A stretch of 54,394 bases of DNA from Opitutia bacterium. Lineage in GTDB: Bacteria > Verrucomicrobiota > Verrucomicrobiia > Opitutales > Opitutaceae. The stretch is from contig JACPIS010000038.1 in the NCBI GenBank assembly GCA_016187925.1, positions 1 to 54,394 of the forward strand. The letters are read 5' to 3'. Positions 8,546-16,084 of the stretch are shown in pieces. The position numbers and the translations under genes are program-made. The notes under the pieces are model-generated. The model saw only the letters and a program-made list of their open reading frames with translations. It made no database searches and had not been told where the DNA came from. Every line of letters begins with the position of its first letter. Within the stretch, counting starts at the first letter, position 1.

Positions 8546-8564
8546 CGCCGCGCGCCAGCCGGCG

Positions 8565-9050
8565 TCAGTTCGGGCCGAAGTCGACCAGTTCCATCTCGAA
8601 CACCAGCGTGGCGCGCGAGGGGATGGACGGCGGACGGCCGCGCGTGCCATAACCCAATTCGTAGGGCACGATGAGCAGCCACTTGTCGCCGCGGTGCATC
8701 TTCTGCAGCGCCTCCTCCCAGCCGGCGATGAGATTGTCGCGCCCGATGCGGGTGCGGAACGGCGCCTTCGGATCCTGCGTCTGGTCGAAGACGGTGCCGT
8801 TGAGCAGCATTCCCTTGTAGAGCGTGGCGACCATCATGCCCGGCGTGGGCGACGGGCCTTTCGTGTCCCCTTCCTTCAACACGATGTAGCGTAGGCTGGT
8901 GGCCGTGCGCTTCGCGTCGGGCCAGCGCTTCTCGACCACCTCGAGGTCCTCGAGGGGCAGGCGCTCGCGCTGCGCGCGCAACACGGGCACGATGCCGGTG
9001 GCGACCAGGGCGAGGAACAGAAACAAGAGGCGGCGGAGGGTGGCGTTCAC
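8565..9050 (-). CDS. Exported FKBP-type peptidyl-prolyl isomerase
   Basis: A 161-residue protein with an N-terminal signal peptide (about residues 1-26, ending near VLRAQ) and a C-terminal FKBP domain (GTVFDQT, LIAGWEEALQKMHRGDKW, ELGYGTRG). It should catalyse proline isomerisation outside the cytoplasmic membrane. The start codon overlaps the stop of the upstream carboxypeptidase gene by 4 bp, so the two are translationally coupled, which fits a shared envelope function. Confidence 0.93.
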   Translation of the reverse strand: MNATLRRLLFLFLALVATGIVPVLRAQRERLPLEDLEVVEKRWPDAKRTATSLRYIVLKEGDTKGPSPTPGMMVATLYKGMLLNGTVFDQTQDPKAPFRTRIGRDNLIAGWEEALQKMHRGDKWLLIVPYELGYGTRGRPPSIPSRATLVFEMELVDFGPN

Positions 9051-10123
9051 GGTTTTTTGGCAGGAGGAATGACGCGGAAAGTAACGGTCATGTCGGAAGC
9101 CGTCGAGGTTTGTCCAGTCGCGGCGGGCGCGGCGGTCTTCACGGTCGGAATGGTTTCCGCCGCCGGAGCCGCGACCGGGGTGGTCTTGACCGTCGGCATG
9201 GGCGCTTCGGCCGCAGGAGCGGCATTCGGGTTGGCCACGCGGGCCGGCAACGCGGCGAACCCGCGCTCGAGCATATCGATGGCTTTCAGGTCGCGGAACT
9301 TGCCCTTGTCGATGGAGCGATTGGGGCCGAACGCGCCCATGACGACCCCGATGACGCGCCGGCCGTTGCGCTGCGCCGTTGCGCTGAGACAGTAGCCGGC
9401 GCTCTCGGTGTAGCCGGTTTTCAAGCCGTCCACCCCGGCAACGCGGCCGAGGAGCTTGTTGTGATTGGTCATCTGCATCGAGCCCTGCGCGCGGGCGGTG
9501 CCGAACGCCCGGTCCTTCACGGCGGTGTATTTCAACACATCGGTGTGCTGGACGAGGTAACGGCAGAGGACGGCGAAGTCGCGCGGCGTGGTCAGATCGC
9601 CGTCGGCCACGCGGCGGCTCGGAGGCGGCAGGCCATGCGGCGAGCGGAAGGTGGTGTGCGTCATGCCGAGCGCGCGCGCCTTGGCGTTCATCAGTTCGAC
9701 GAAGGCGTCGACGGACCCGGCGGCGGTGCGGGCGAGAGCGTGCGCGGCGTCGTTGGCCGACTGGATCATCATCGCGTAGATGAGTTCTTCAACGGGGAAG
9801 GTCTCGCGCGGATCGAGGTAGACCTGCGTGCCGCCCATCTTCGCGTCGGAGGCGTCGATCTTCACGGGCGTTGGGAGCGTCAGCGAACCGTCCGCCAGCT
9901 TGTCGTGCAGCACGGCGAAGGTCATGAGCTTGGTCATGCTGGCCGGCGGGCTCTGCTCGTCGGCGTGGTCCTCGAACAGCACCTGGCCGCTGTCGGCGTC
10001 GATGGTGATGGCGCCGGTATAGGAGCCGGCGCCGCGGACCGGAGCTTCGGCTTTCTTGCGCGCGGCGAGCTGCGGAACGAGGGCGAGGAGGGAGAAGACG
10101 GCCAACCAGCGGAAATGCTTCAT
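9047..10123 (-). CDS. D-alanyl-D-alanine carboxypeptidase (peptidase S11, DacA-like)
   Basis: A 358-residue exported penicillin-binding protein that trims peptidoglycan stem peptides. The three active-site motifs are present: S62-M-T-K65, S122-A-N124 and K235-T-G237. A signal peptide covers about residues 1-21. The C-terminal 75 residues are low-complexity Ala/Pro/Thr sequence with two near-identical units (PTVKT followed by an Ala-rich run) in place of the usual anchor helix; this may be a wall-spanning linker. It is the first gene of a pair with the FKBP isomerase. Confidence 0.93.
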   Translation of the reverse strand: MKHFRWLAVFSLLALVPQLAARKKAEAPVRGAGSYTGAITIDADSGQVLFEDHADEQSPPASMTKLMTFAVLHDKLADGSLTLPTPVKIDASDAKMGGTQVYLDPRETFPVEELIYAMMIQSANDAAHALARTAAGSVDAFVELMNAKARALGMTHTTFRSPHGLPPPSRRVADGDLTTPRDFAVLCRYLVQHTDVLKYTAVKDRAFGTARAQGSMQMTNHNKLLGRVAGVDGLKTGYTESAGYCLSATAQRNGRRVIGVVMGAFGPNRSIDKGKFRDLKAIDMLERGFAALPARVANPNAAPAAEAPMPTVKTTPVAAPAAETIPTVKTAAPAATGQTSTASDMTVTFRVIPPAKKP

Positions 10124-10176
10124 GGAATCGGGCGCAAGTGAGCCGCGCGCGCGGGTCGAGGCAATGCTATTTGCCG

Positions 10177-10845
10177 TCAGGCCCGGTTTCGGCGCGCCCG
10201 CGTCGCCGCCAGGGCGATGTTTTCCAGCAGCTGGTGGCGCAACTCGGGGGCCGGCGAAAGCCGGAGCGGCTGGCGCGTCAGGACCAGGACCTCATCCCGG
10301 CGCACCAACAGGCCCCACCCGGCCGGAATCTCTTCGGCGGCAAAAATTCCGTCTTCGGCGACGAGATAGAGCAGGTCGGCCGCCTGATAGCGGAACATCC
10401 GGTCGAACTTCACGCCATGGATCGACCGCGCCTGCAGCCGGGTGATCTCGGCCAGCACGGCCGCGTAGGTTTCGTGCCGCAGCGCGGAGAAGTCGAACGC
10501 GTCGAACTCCGGGAAAAGCGTCTCGCCCCGCCGCAGGTCCGGTCGGTGCTCGCCCAGCATCTGCTCGAGCTTGGCCCGGCGGGCGAGCAACTCGGCCAGC
10601 TTCTGGCGGGTCGGCAGCTCGGCCCGGGAGTCCTTCAGCAGATCGGCGCGGGCCTGCTTGCACTCGAAGACCATCGTGGCAACCGCGCCCTCCCGCCGGG
10701 CCGGCCGGTAGGCGGCCACGTCGACGCGAAACCCACTGCGCGGCAGACGCACCTCGGGTGCGGCGATCGGGAAACCGCTCGCCGCGGCCCAGTCGAGCGC
10801 CAGTTGTTTCAGGCGGGCATGGGCGGCGGTCTCACCGGCGGGCAT
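10177..10845 (-). CDS. PD-(D/E)XK nuclease-like protein, distantly MmcB-like
   Basis: A 222-residue soluble protein. The N-terminal half has the pattern of PD-(D/E)XK folds: FRVDVAAYRP, then TMVFECKQARADLLKDSR, where the acidic residue and ECK could be the metal site. The RADLL...D stretch resembles MmcB-family DNA repair proteins. A coiled segment with Arg and Leu follows (RQKLAELLARRAKLEQML). It starts 3 bp after the uracil-DNA glycosylase gene, which supports a role in DNA repair. I cannot assign the family with certainty, and activity is inference. Confidence 0.6.
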   Translation of the reverse strand: MPAGETAAHARLKQLALDWAAASGFPIAAPEVRLPRSGFRVDVAAYRPARREGAVATMVFECKQARADLLKDSRAELPTRQKLAELLARRAKLEQMLGEHRPDLRRGETLFPEFDAFDFSALRHETYAAVLAEITRLQARSIHGVKFDRMFRYQAADLLYLVAEDGIFAAEEIPAGWGLLVRRDEVLVLTRQPLRLSPAPELRHQLLENIALAATRARRNRA

Positions 10846-10848
10846 GCC

Positions 10849-11475
10849 TCATCTCTGCACGGTCTCGTGCGCGGCGACAAGCGCCAGCGCGCGGCGCAGG
10901 AGCGTTTTGCCAGGCTCCATGCGGTGCCAGGGCGATGCGCCCGACGGATGCGGCAGTGGGATGCAATCCATCGCGTGGCCGCGGTATTCGATGCGGAATT
11001 TCCGGCCGATGAGATCGTTCAGCGGCGCAGGCGGCAGGAACTGCGTGATGGCGAGCTTGCCGACGGGCAGCACGAGCGCGGGCTGGAGCAACTCGACCTC
11101 GGCGGCGAGCCAGCGCGAGCAGTTGGCGATCTCGTCCTCGTCGGGCACGCGGTCGCCACCAGTTTCCTTCTTGCCCGGAAAGCACCGGCACACGGCGGCG
11201 AAATAAAGGCGGTTGCGCGTCTCGTCTTCAATCCAGCCGAGTGCCTCGTGGAACCACTTGAAGAGTGTCTTGCCCGCCGTCCACGCGAAGGGACGGCCGA
11301 ACTTCGGCTCCTTGTCACCCGGGGCCTGGCCGACGAGCAGGATGCGCGAGGCGACCGGCCGGCCGACGACGACCGGCTTGTGCATGCGCGGGCAGGCCGC
11401 ACACGCGCTCAGGCGCGCGAGGTGCTTTTGAACATCGGCCGGGCGGGCGGGAGTTTTTTTGACCACGGATTTCAC
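10849..11475 (-). CDS. Uracil-DNA glycosylase, family 4-type with iron-sulfur cluster
   Basis: A 208-residue member of the uracil-DNA glycosylase superfamily. Motif A is LVGQAPGDKEPKFGRPFAW and motif B is LPHPSGASPWHR. Cysteines 25, 28, 96 or 98, and 119 match the 4Fe-4S pattern of family 4 enzymes. It removes uracil from DNA in base-excision repair. Both candidate GTG starts (11475 and 11466) lie inside a CACGGAT repeat, so the first residues (KSVVKK) are repeat-encoded. The PD-(D/E)XK-like gene follows directly. Confidence 0.88.
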   Translation of the reverse strand: MKSVVKKTPARPADVQKHLARLSACAACPRMHKPVVVGRPVASRILLVGQAPGDKEPKFGRPFAWTAGKTLFKWFHEALGWIEDETRNRLYFAAVCRCFPGKKETGGDRVPDEDEIANCSRWLAAEVELLQPALVLPVGKLAITQFLPPAPLNDLIGRKFRIEYRGHAMDCIPLPHPSGASPWHRMEPGKTLLRRALALVAAHETVQR

Positions 11476-11535
11476 GGATGACGACGGATGAAAAAGACTA
11501 TCCGGGCCGATCAGTGCAATCCGCGGTTAAGAAAA
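11460..11535. repeat. Semi-palindromic repeat, CACGGAT family
   Basis: The left arm (ACCACGGATTTCACGGATGA, near 11462-11481) is an imperfect inverted copy of the right arm (CAGTGCAATCCGCGGTTAA, near 11513-11531). The left arm overlaps the start codon of the glycosylase gene. Repeats of this wording are common between genes in some GC-rich bacteria (recollection, not verified here). Confidence 0.65.
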
Positions 11536-11560
11536 ACGCTCGGGCGTGCCGGGGCGTCGG

Positions 11561-12862
11561 TCAGCGACGACCGCGGAAATTGAACCCGACTTTGCCGCCG
11601 TGGCTGTCGCGATTCTGTCCGCCACCGCCGTGGCCGCCACGGAAACCGCTGCGACCGCCACCCGGGCGCGGTCCGCCGCTGCCACCGCCGCGACGCTGGC
11701 CTTGCTGGCCGCGCGGCTGCTTGGGCTGGGCGATACCGAAGGGCAGGTAGTCGAAGCCCTCGAGCCTAAGTTCGGGGATCTTTTGGCCGATGAAGCGCTG
11801 GATGTCGCGGATGTCGTCGGCGTTCTCGGGCGTGACGAGCGTGAAGGCGTCGCCGACGGCCTGGGCGCGGCCGGTGCGGCCGATGCGGTGCACGTAGTCC
11901 TCGGGGTTCTCCGGGACGTCGTAATTGATGACGTGAGTGACGCCGGCGACGTCGATGCCGCGGGCGGCGATGTCGGTGGCGACCATCACCTCGTATTTGC
12001 CGGACTTGAAGCCGGCGAGGGCCTCGATGCGCTGGTTCTGCGAGCGGTTGGCGTGCAGGACGGCGACGGAGTGGTTGGCGGCCTTGAGCTTGCGGGCGAT
12101 CTTGTCGGCGCCGTGCTTGGTGCGGGAGAAGACGAGCACGCTGTCGAAGTCGGTCCTGGCGAGCAGGGCGACGAGCAGGTCGAACTTCTGGGCCAGGGCG
12201 ACCGGGTAAAGCGCGTGGTTGATGGACTTGTTGACCGAGCGGTTGACGCCCACCTCGACCCGGGTCGGGTTGCGCAGGGCGAAGGAAGCCACGGCGGCGA
12301 TCTCGGGCGGCACGGTGGCGGAGAAGAACAACGTCTGGCGCTCACGCGGGCAGCGGCCGATGATGTCCTTCACGACGGGCAGGAAACCCATGTCGAGCAT
12401 GCGGTCGACCTCATCGAGAACGAGAATCTGGATGTCGCGGAGATTGATGGTGCCATCCTGGACGAAGTCCATGAGGCGGCCCGGTGTGGCGGCGATGATG
12501 TCGACACCGCGGTGCAGCTCGCTGCGCTGGTGGCCGTAGCCGACGCCGCCGAACACGGCGACGGTGCGCAGATCGGTGAAGCGGGCGAAGTCGCGGAAGG
12601 CGGTCTCGACCTGCGCGGCGAGCTCGCGCGTGGGCTCGAGGATGAGGACGCGCGGCTTGGCGGCGTGTTTGCCGAGGCGCGAAAGGATGGGCAGCGCGAA
12701 GGCTGCCGTCTTGCCCGTGCCGGTCTGGGCGGAGGCAATGAGATCGCCGCCGCCGAGGACGGCGGGAATGGCGCGAAGCTGGATGGGCGTGGGATCCGTG
12801 TAGCCGGCGGCTTGGACACCGCGAAGGACGGACTCGGAGAGATTAAGAGCTTTGAAGGGCAT
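11561..12862 (-). CDS. DEAD-box ATP-dependent RNA helicase, RhlE-like, with RGG tail
   Basis: A 433-residue helicase that remodels RNA duplexes with ATP. Motifs in order: Q motif near residues 21-28 (YTDPTPIQ), Walker A AQTGTGKT at 45-52, PTRELA near 77-82, motif II at 150-153, SAT at 181-183, and HRIGRTGR in the second RecA domain. Motif II reads DEVD in place of DEAD. The C-terminal 60 residues are rich in Gly and Arg (RGG-like) and should bind RNA. It lies 3' of the glycine-rich RRM gene on the same strand, suggesting an RNA-handling module, though a terminator lies between them. Confidence 0.95.
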   Translation of the reverse strand: MPFKALNLSESVLRGVQAAGYTDPTPIQLRAIPAVLGGGDLIASAQTGTGKTAAFALPILSRLGKHAAKPRVLILEPTRELAAQVETAFRDFARFTDLRTVAVFGGVGYGHQRSELHRGVDIIAATPGRLMDFVQDGTINLRDIQILVLDEVDRMLDMGFLPVVKDIIGRCPRERQTLFFSATVPPEIAAVASFALRNPTRVEVGVNRSVNKSINHALYPVALAQKFDLLVALLARTDFDSVLVFSRTKHGADKIARKLKAANHSVAVLHANRSQNQRIEALAGFKSGKYEVMVATDIAARGIDVAGVTHVINYDVPENPEDYVHRIGRTGRAQAVGDAFTLVTPENADDIRDIQRFIGQKIPELRLEGFDYLPFGIAQPKQPRGQQGQRRGGGSGGPRPGGGRSGFRGGHGGGGQNRDSHGGKVGFNFRGRR

Positions 12863-12867
12863 GGGAG

Positions 12868-12996
12868 GAACGAACCACTAATGATCACTCATCGGCACTA
12901 ATGGGGGCGCAGCACCGCGGAGGCGGCGGGCGCTCAGGGCTCGGCGCAAAAAGCGCGAGCGGAGGAAAAGGAATGGCGACGCGGTGGATTAGTGAC
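12868..12996. repeat. Intergenic semi-palindromic repeat, ATTAGTG family, copy 2
   Basis: CACTAATGATCACTCATCGGCACTAATGG-type sequence near 12876-12904 is answered in inverted orientation by GGATTAGTGACTC near 12987-12999. It resembles the copy at 5398-5478 and lies upstream of the helicase gene. The arms here are less complete. Confidence 0.55.
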
Positions 12997-13005
12997 TCGC
13001 CCGAA

Positions 13006-13042
13006 GAAAAAGAAAGAGGGCGGAGCCGCGCGGGCTCCGCCC
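13006..13042 (-). terminator. Rho-independent terminator after the RRM gene
   Basis: A perfect 10-bp stem (GGGCGGAGCC at 13018-13027 with GGCTCCGCCC at 13033-13042) and a 5-nt loop. On the minus strand it is followed by TCTTTCTTTTTC, a U-rich tract. Confidence 0.85.
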
Positions 13043-13080
13043 CCGAAAGTCAGTCAGTTTGCGCGAGGCAAACGGTCAGC

Positions 13081-13467
13081 TTAGTAACGGTCGCGACCGC
13101 CACCGAAGCCACCGCGATCGCCGCCACGGCCACCACGGCCGCCGCCGAAGCCACCGCGACCGCCGCCGCCGAAGCCGCGACGCTCGCCGCCGAAGCCGCC
13201 GCCAGCCGGACGCTCTTCCTTCGGACGGGCCTCGTTGACCTGGAGGGCGCGGCCGCCGAGTTCGACGCCGTGCGTCTTCTCGATGGCGACCTTGGCCTCG
13301 TCAGGCGTGCCCATGGTCACGAACGCGAAACCGCGCGGGCGACCGGTGAACTTGTCCATGGCGACGTAAACGTCGGTGACGGAGCCGAACTGCTCGAAGT
13401 GAGCGCGGAGCTCGTCTTCGGAGGTCTGGAAGGACATGTTGCCGACGTACAGTTTGGAATTACTCAT
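13081..13467 (-). CDS. Glycine-rich RRM RNA-binding protein
   Basis: A 128-residue protein with one N-terminal RRM domain: RNP2 KLYVGNM near residues 5-11 and RNP1 RGFAFVTM at 45-52. It ends in a 40-residue Gly/Arg tail with repeated GGFGG and GGRGG units. Such proteins in bacteria are often cold-induced RNA chaperones. The upstream region to about 13665 holds no gene, leaving room for a long leader. A strong terminator follows, so the mRNA is probably monocistronic and abundant. Confidence 0.95.
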   Translation of the reverse strand: MSNSKLYVGNMSFQTSEDELRAHFEQFGSVTDVYVAMDKFTGRPRGFAFVTMGTPDEAKVAIEKTHGVELGGRALQVNEARPKEERPAGGGFGGERRGFGGGGRGGFGGGRGGRGGDRGGFGGGRDRY

Positions 13468-13665
13468 GTGATGTTTCGTAGAGTCACGATCCGCTGCCAG
13501 TCCGTTCCCACTGTGGGTTTCGAAATCATCACTTAAGCCAAACGCTCAGCCAACGACTCACCAGATCCTGTCATCTAAATACGCTATCTCTAACGAGGCC
13601 GCGAAGCTCGCCGGTTCGGAGAGGCGAGGCAAGGCGATTTTTACCGCTCATTGTGCCGCAACGGC

Positions 13666-14127
13666 TTAGACGCTGTATTTGGCGCGGATCCACTCCGGGA
13701 TTCGCACGGCTCGCGCTGTCTCCAAAGAGACCATGACATAATCGAACCAACCGTCGCAGGAGCGTTTGCCGTCGGCTTTCCGGTCGATTTCGAACTGCAC
13801 GCGCAGGCCGATCACGGTGAATTTCTCGATCCAGGTCCGCACCACGAAGCGGTCGCCCAGCTCGAGGGGGCGTTTGAAATTCATCTGCGTGGCGGCCATG
13901 AACCAGCCGTAGCCGTGCTTCTGAAACTCGGACATCGGCATCTTGTAACAGTGCTCCATCTGGTCGAAACGTGCGGCCAACACGTAGTCCATGTAGCGGC
14001 TGCTGTGCACGTGCTGGTACATGTCGATGTCGTCCGGCCGCACCTGGAGCTCGGTCTCGAACTTGGAGAAAACCAGCTGCGGATCAACCGCATCAGCGGG
14101 CGGGACGGGAGGCGGCGTGTCGCTCAC
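13666..14127 (-). CDS. 4-hydroxybenzoyl-CoA thioesterase-like acyl-CoA thioesterase
   Basis: A hotdog-fold protein of about 153 residues. The region VRPDDIDMYQHVHSSRYMDY has the aspartate and His-V layout of 4HBT/YbgC-type thioesterases, and NFKRPLELGD follows. It hydrolyses an acyl-CoA of unknown chain in the cytoplasm. I place the start at GTG 14127 (VSDTPPP); the frame runs to ATG 14163, which adds 12 residues and abuts the terminator of the upstream gene. Confidence 0.82.
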   Translation of the reverse strand: MSDTPPPVPPADAVDPQLVFSKFETELQVRPDDIDMYQHVHSSRYMDYVLAARFDQMEHCYKMPMSEFQKHGYGWFMAATQMNFKRPLELGDRFVVRTWIEKFTVIGLRVQFEIDRKADGKRSCDGWFDYVMVSLETARAVRIPEWIRAKYSV

Positions 14128-14164
14128 AGGCGCAGGGTGCCGCACGAGGCTTGCACGGGTCAAA

Positions 14165-14198
14165 GAAAAAGGCGCCGGGCGGGGACCGCCACGACGCC
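14165..14198 (-). terminator. Rho-independent terminator after the DUF3016 gene
   Basis: The stem GGCGTCG/CGGCGCC (one G-U pair; plus-strand positions 14192-14198 and 14171-14177), with further pairing inside, is followed on the minus strand by TTTTTC. It separates the DUF3016 gene from the thioesterase gene. Confidence 0.75.
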
Positions 14199-14217
14199 TT
14201 CAGCCGGACGCAACTGT

Positions 14218-14742
14218 TTACTTTTTGGGACGAAACTCGGATCTCGCCCAATCCGTCAGCATTTCCTTCTCGTAACGCAGCGGATCGCTGGCGAAGCCGG
14301 AATGATTGAGCTGAAAGGCCATGTCGCGCAGCTCGCGGTGTCCCTCGGAAAGGACCTTGCCGTCGGCACCAAGCACTTGGAAATCGAACGTCAGACGCGG
14401 AATATAGATGTCCTTGACGACGCGCACGTCGGTGTAATTCGGTCCGTGCCACGGCTCGAAATCGCCGGCCAGATCGATATCGGTGAATTTGACCACGAGC
14501 TTCGCCCCCTCGGGGATGTAGGTGCGGGCGAGCGACTCGATATGCGCCGTGAAACGGCTGATCAAATTGTCGCGTCCTTGCTCGCTGTAGTGGTAGCTAT
14601 CCTTGAAATCGGTAAACTTCTCCGGTTCGACGAAGCTCACCTCGGCACGCGAAACCTGGGCCGGCTTTTCTTTTTCAGCGGACCAAACGGCCGGGCCGAG
14701 CAGGAGACCGGCGGTGGCGACGAACAACAGGCGGGTTTTCAT
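14218..14742 (-). CDS. Exported DUF3016-family protein
   Basis: A 174-residue protein with a signal peptide (cleavage probably near AVWSA, residue 21). The body has the marks of DUF3016: ESLARTYIPEGAKLVVKFTDIDLAGDFEP and VRVVKDIYIPRLTFDFQVLGADGKVL. Function of the family is unknown. I chose ATG 14742 because the signal peptide begins there. It is divergent from the TetR regulator and could be one of its targets. Confidence 0.85.
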   Translation of the reverse strand: MKTRLLFVATAGLLLGPAVWSAEKEKPAQVSRAEVSFVEPEKFTDFKDSYHYSEQGRDNLISRFTAHIESLARTYIPEGAKLVVKFTDIDLAGDFEPWHGPNYTDVRVVKDIYIPRLTFDFQVLGADGKVLSEGHRELRDMAFQLNHSGFASDPLRYEKEMLTDWARSEFRPKK

Positions 14743-14933
14743 GATCGATGCGGGGGTTTCGGGGGTTTTGCACTGCGCGTTGTGGTCAAGGCACAGGCTG
14801 GAATTTGTGGACTGCAATATACACGCGAGTGGAAAACTTGCGAGTGGTGTTTGATGGCTATCGGCGGCCGGAGTTCCGCAACGATTGGACGTATTTGATG
14901 GCAGGTTTGGGCTTGGCGAATGACTCATAGTAT

Positions 14934-14951
14934 ATCAAACAAACGTTTGAT
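14934..14951. promoter_or_regulatory. Likely TetR-family operator
   Basis: A perfect inverted repeat, ATCAAAC with a 4-nt spacer and GTTTGAT. Its size and symmetry fit a TetR-family operator. It sits directly before the regulator gene in the divergent promoter region, so autoregulation is likely. Confidence 0.75.
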
Positions 14952-14952
14952 T

Positions 14953-15597
14953 GTGACGAAACCCATCTCATTGAGCAGCCAGACCCGAATTTTGGACGCC
15001 GCCGAGCGTCTGTTTGCCGAGCATGGCTTCAATGGCACATCGCTGCGCCAGTTGGCCACCGAAGCGGAAGTCAATCTCGCGGCCGCGAATTATCATTTCA
15101 ACAGCAAGGAGGCCCTCTACCTCGAGGTGATTCGGAGGCGAATCCGGCCGATCAATCAGGTTCGCCTTGATGGGTTGCGGCAGGCCGTGGAGCAGGCCGG
15201 TGACGCCCCGCCTCCGCTCGCCAACGTTATCGATCTCATGATCCGGCCCTTCTTTGAAGCCCATCGGGATCCGCAATCGGGCGGCCGGCACATCGTGCAG
15301 CTTCTGGCGCGCAGCATGACCGAGCCCCTGCCCTTCACCAACAAACTGCTGTCCGATGAATTCCACTCCACTCTCACACGCTTCAGCCAGGTCATCCGCC
15401 GTCACGCCCCGCAGCTCACGCCGGAAGAATATCTGTGGCGGCTCAGCTTCGTAGTCGGGGCCCTGCAGCACACGCTCGGCACACTCCACCAAATGGGAGA
15501 CCTGACCCGGGGCATTTGCCGGAGCGACGACTACGAGGGCACGCTCGCGCGTTTTGTGCGCTTTGCCGTCGGGGTGTTTACTGCGCCTGCGGACTGA
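14953..15597 (+). CDS. TetR-family transcriptional regulator
   Basis: About 214 residues. The N-terminal helix-turn-helix is typical (RILDAAERLFAEHGFNGTSL, then VNLAAANYHFNSKEALY), and a C-terminal ligand-binding and dimerisation domain follows. I start at GTG 14953: the frame opens at ATG 14920, but that would put a perfect operator inside the coding region and add 11 residues before an otherwise normal TetR start. No Shine-Dalgarno sequence precedes either. Candidate targets are itself, the divergent DUF3016 gene, and the fatty-acid desaturase 0.5 kb downstream, as in DesT-type regulation (inference). Confidence 0.92.
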   Translation: MTKPISLSSQTRILDAAERLFAEHGFNGTSLRQLATEAEVNLAAANYHFNSKEALYLEVIRRRIRPINQVRLDGLRQAVEQAGDAPPPLANVIDLMIRPFFEAHRDPQSGGRHIVQLLARSMTEPLPFTNKLLSDEFHSTLTRFSQVIRRHAPQLTPEEYLWRLSFVVGALQHTLGTLHQMGDLTRGICRSDDYEGTLARFVRFAVGVFTAPAD

Positions 15598-16084
15598 AGT
15601 CCTGCAACGGCTTATCATTGCTCTTGCCGTGTCTTAGGCGAAAGGCGGAGTGGTTTTCGGTTGCGCGGATCGCGAATGCGCATCTTTTCAACCTTCCCGA
15701 AGGCGCCTTCCGCGCCGCGGAGTTCGTTTCCGTGCAACTCTTTTCCGCCCTCATGCGTATTAGAGCCATACGGAACAACTTCCTGCTTCGGCGCTCTGAC
15801 CCGGTGCCGAAGCTTCACCAAGCAATGATCGCCTGCGTAATAGTCCTAGCTCTTCTCTCCCTTCTCGTCGCCACAGAGCCCGAGCAGTAGACGCCCGCGC
15901 ACGCTTTCATCGTACTTATCCATCGGCCGCCTGATAGTTCGGGCGGCTTTGTTTTTCGGCATCGGAGGGCGCGGATAACGTATGACATAGAAATCCGGCG
16001 GCCCTTTCCAAAACCCGAAACGCATCTTGCAGTTGTCCTATCCGCCGGTTCGCTGCGGGCGTAAACCTTCGAATCTCCGTCACC
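15598..16084 (+). other. 487-bp region without a convincing gene, ending near an orphan terminator
   Basis: Several short frames overlap here on both strands, but none has a family look or a good start. The best small candidate is about 15753-15890 on the plus strand (about 45 residues with one hydrophobic helix, MIACVIVLALLSLLVA), at low confidence. The terminator hairpin at 15926-15955 is more than 300 bp past the TetR stop, so a small RNA or a small protein gene may lie between. Confidence 0.35.
15926..15955 (+). terminator. Terminator-like hairpin with no gene directly upstream
   Basis: The stem GCCGCC/GGCGGC (15926-15931 and 15942-15947) with a 10-nt loop is followed by TTTGTTTTT. It points in the plus direction. 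Confidence 0.6.

Noticed and set aside
13081-13230. Repetitive GGC/CCG tract that could be called a tandem repeat element
   Set aside because: It is simply the glycine-rich coding tail of the RRM protein.
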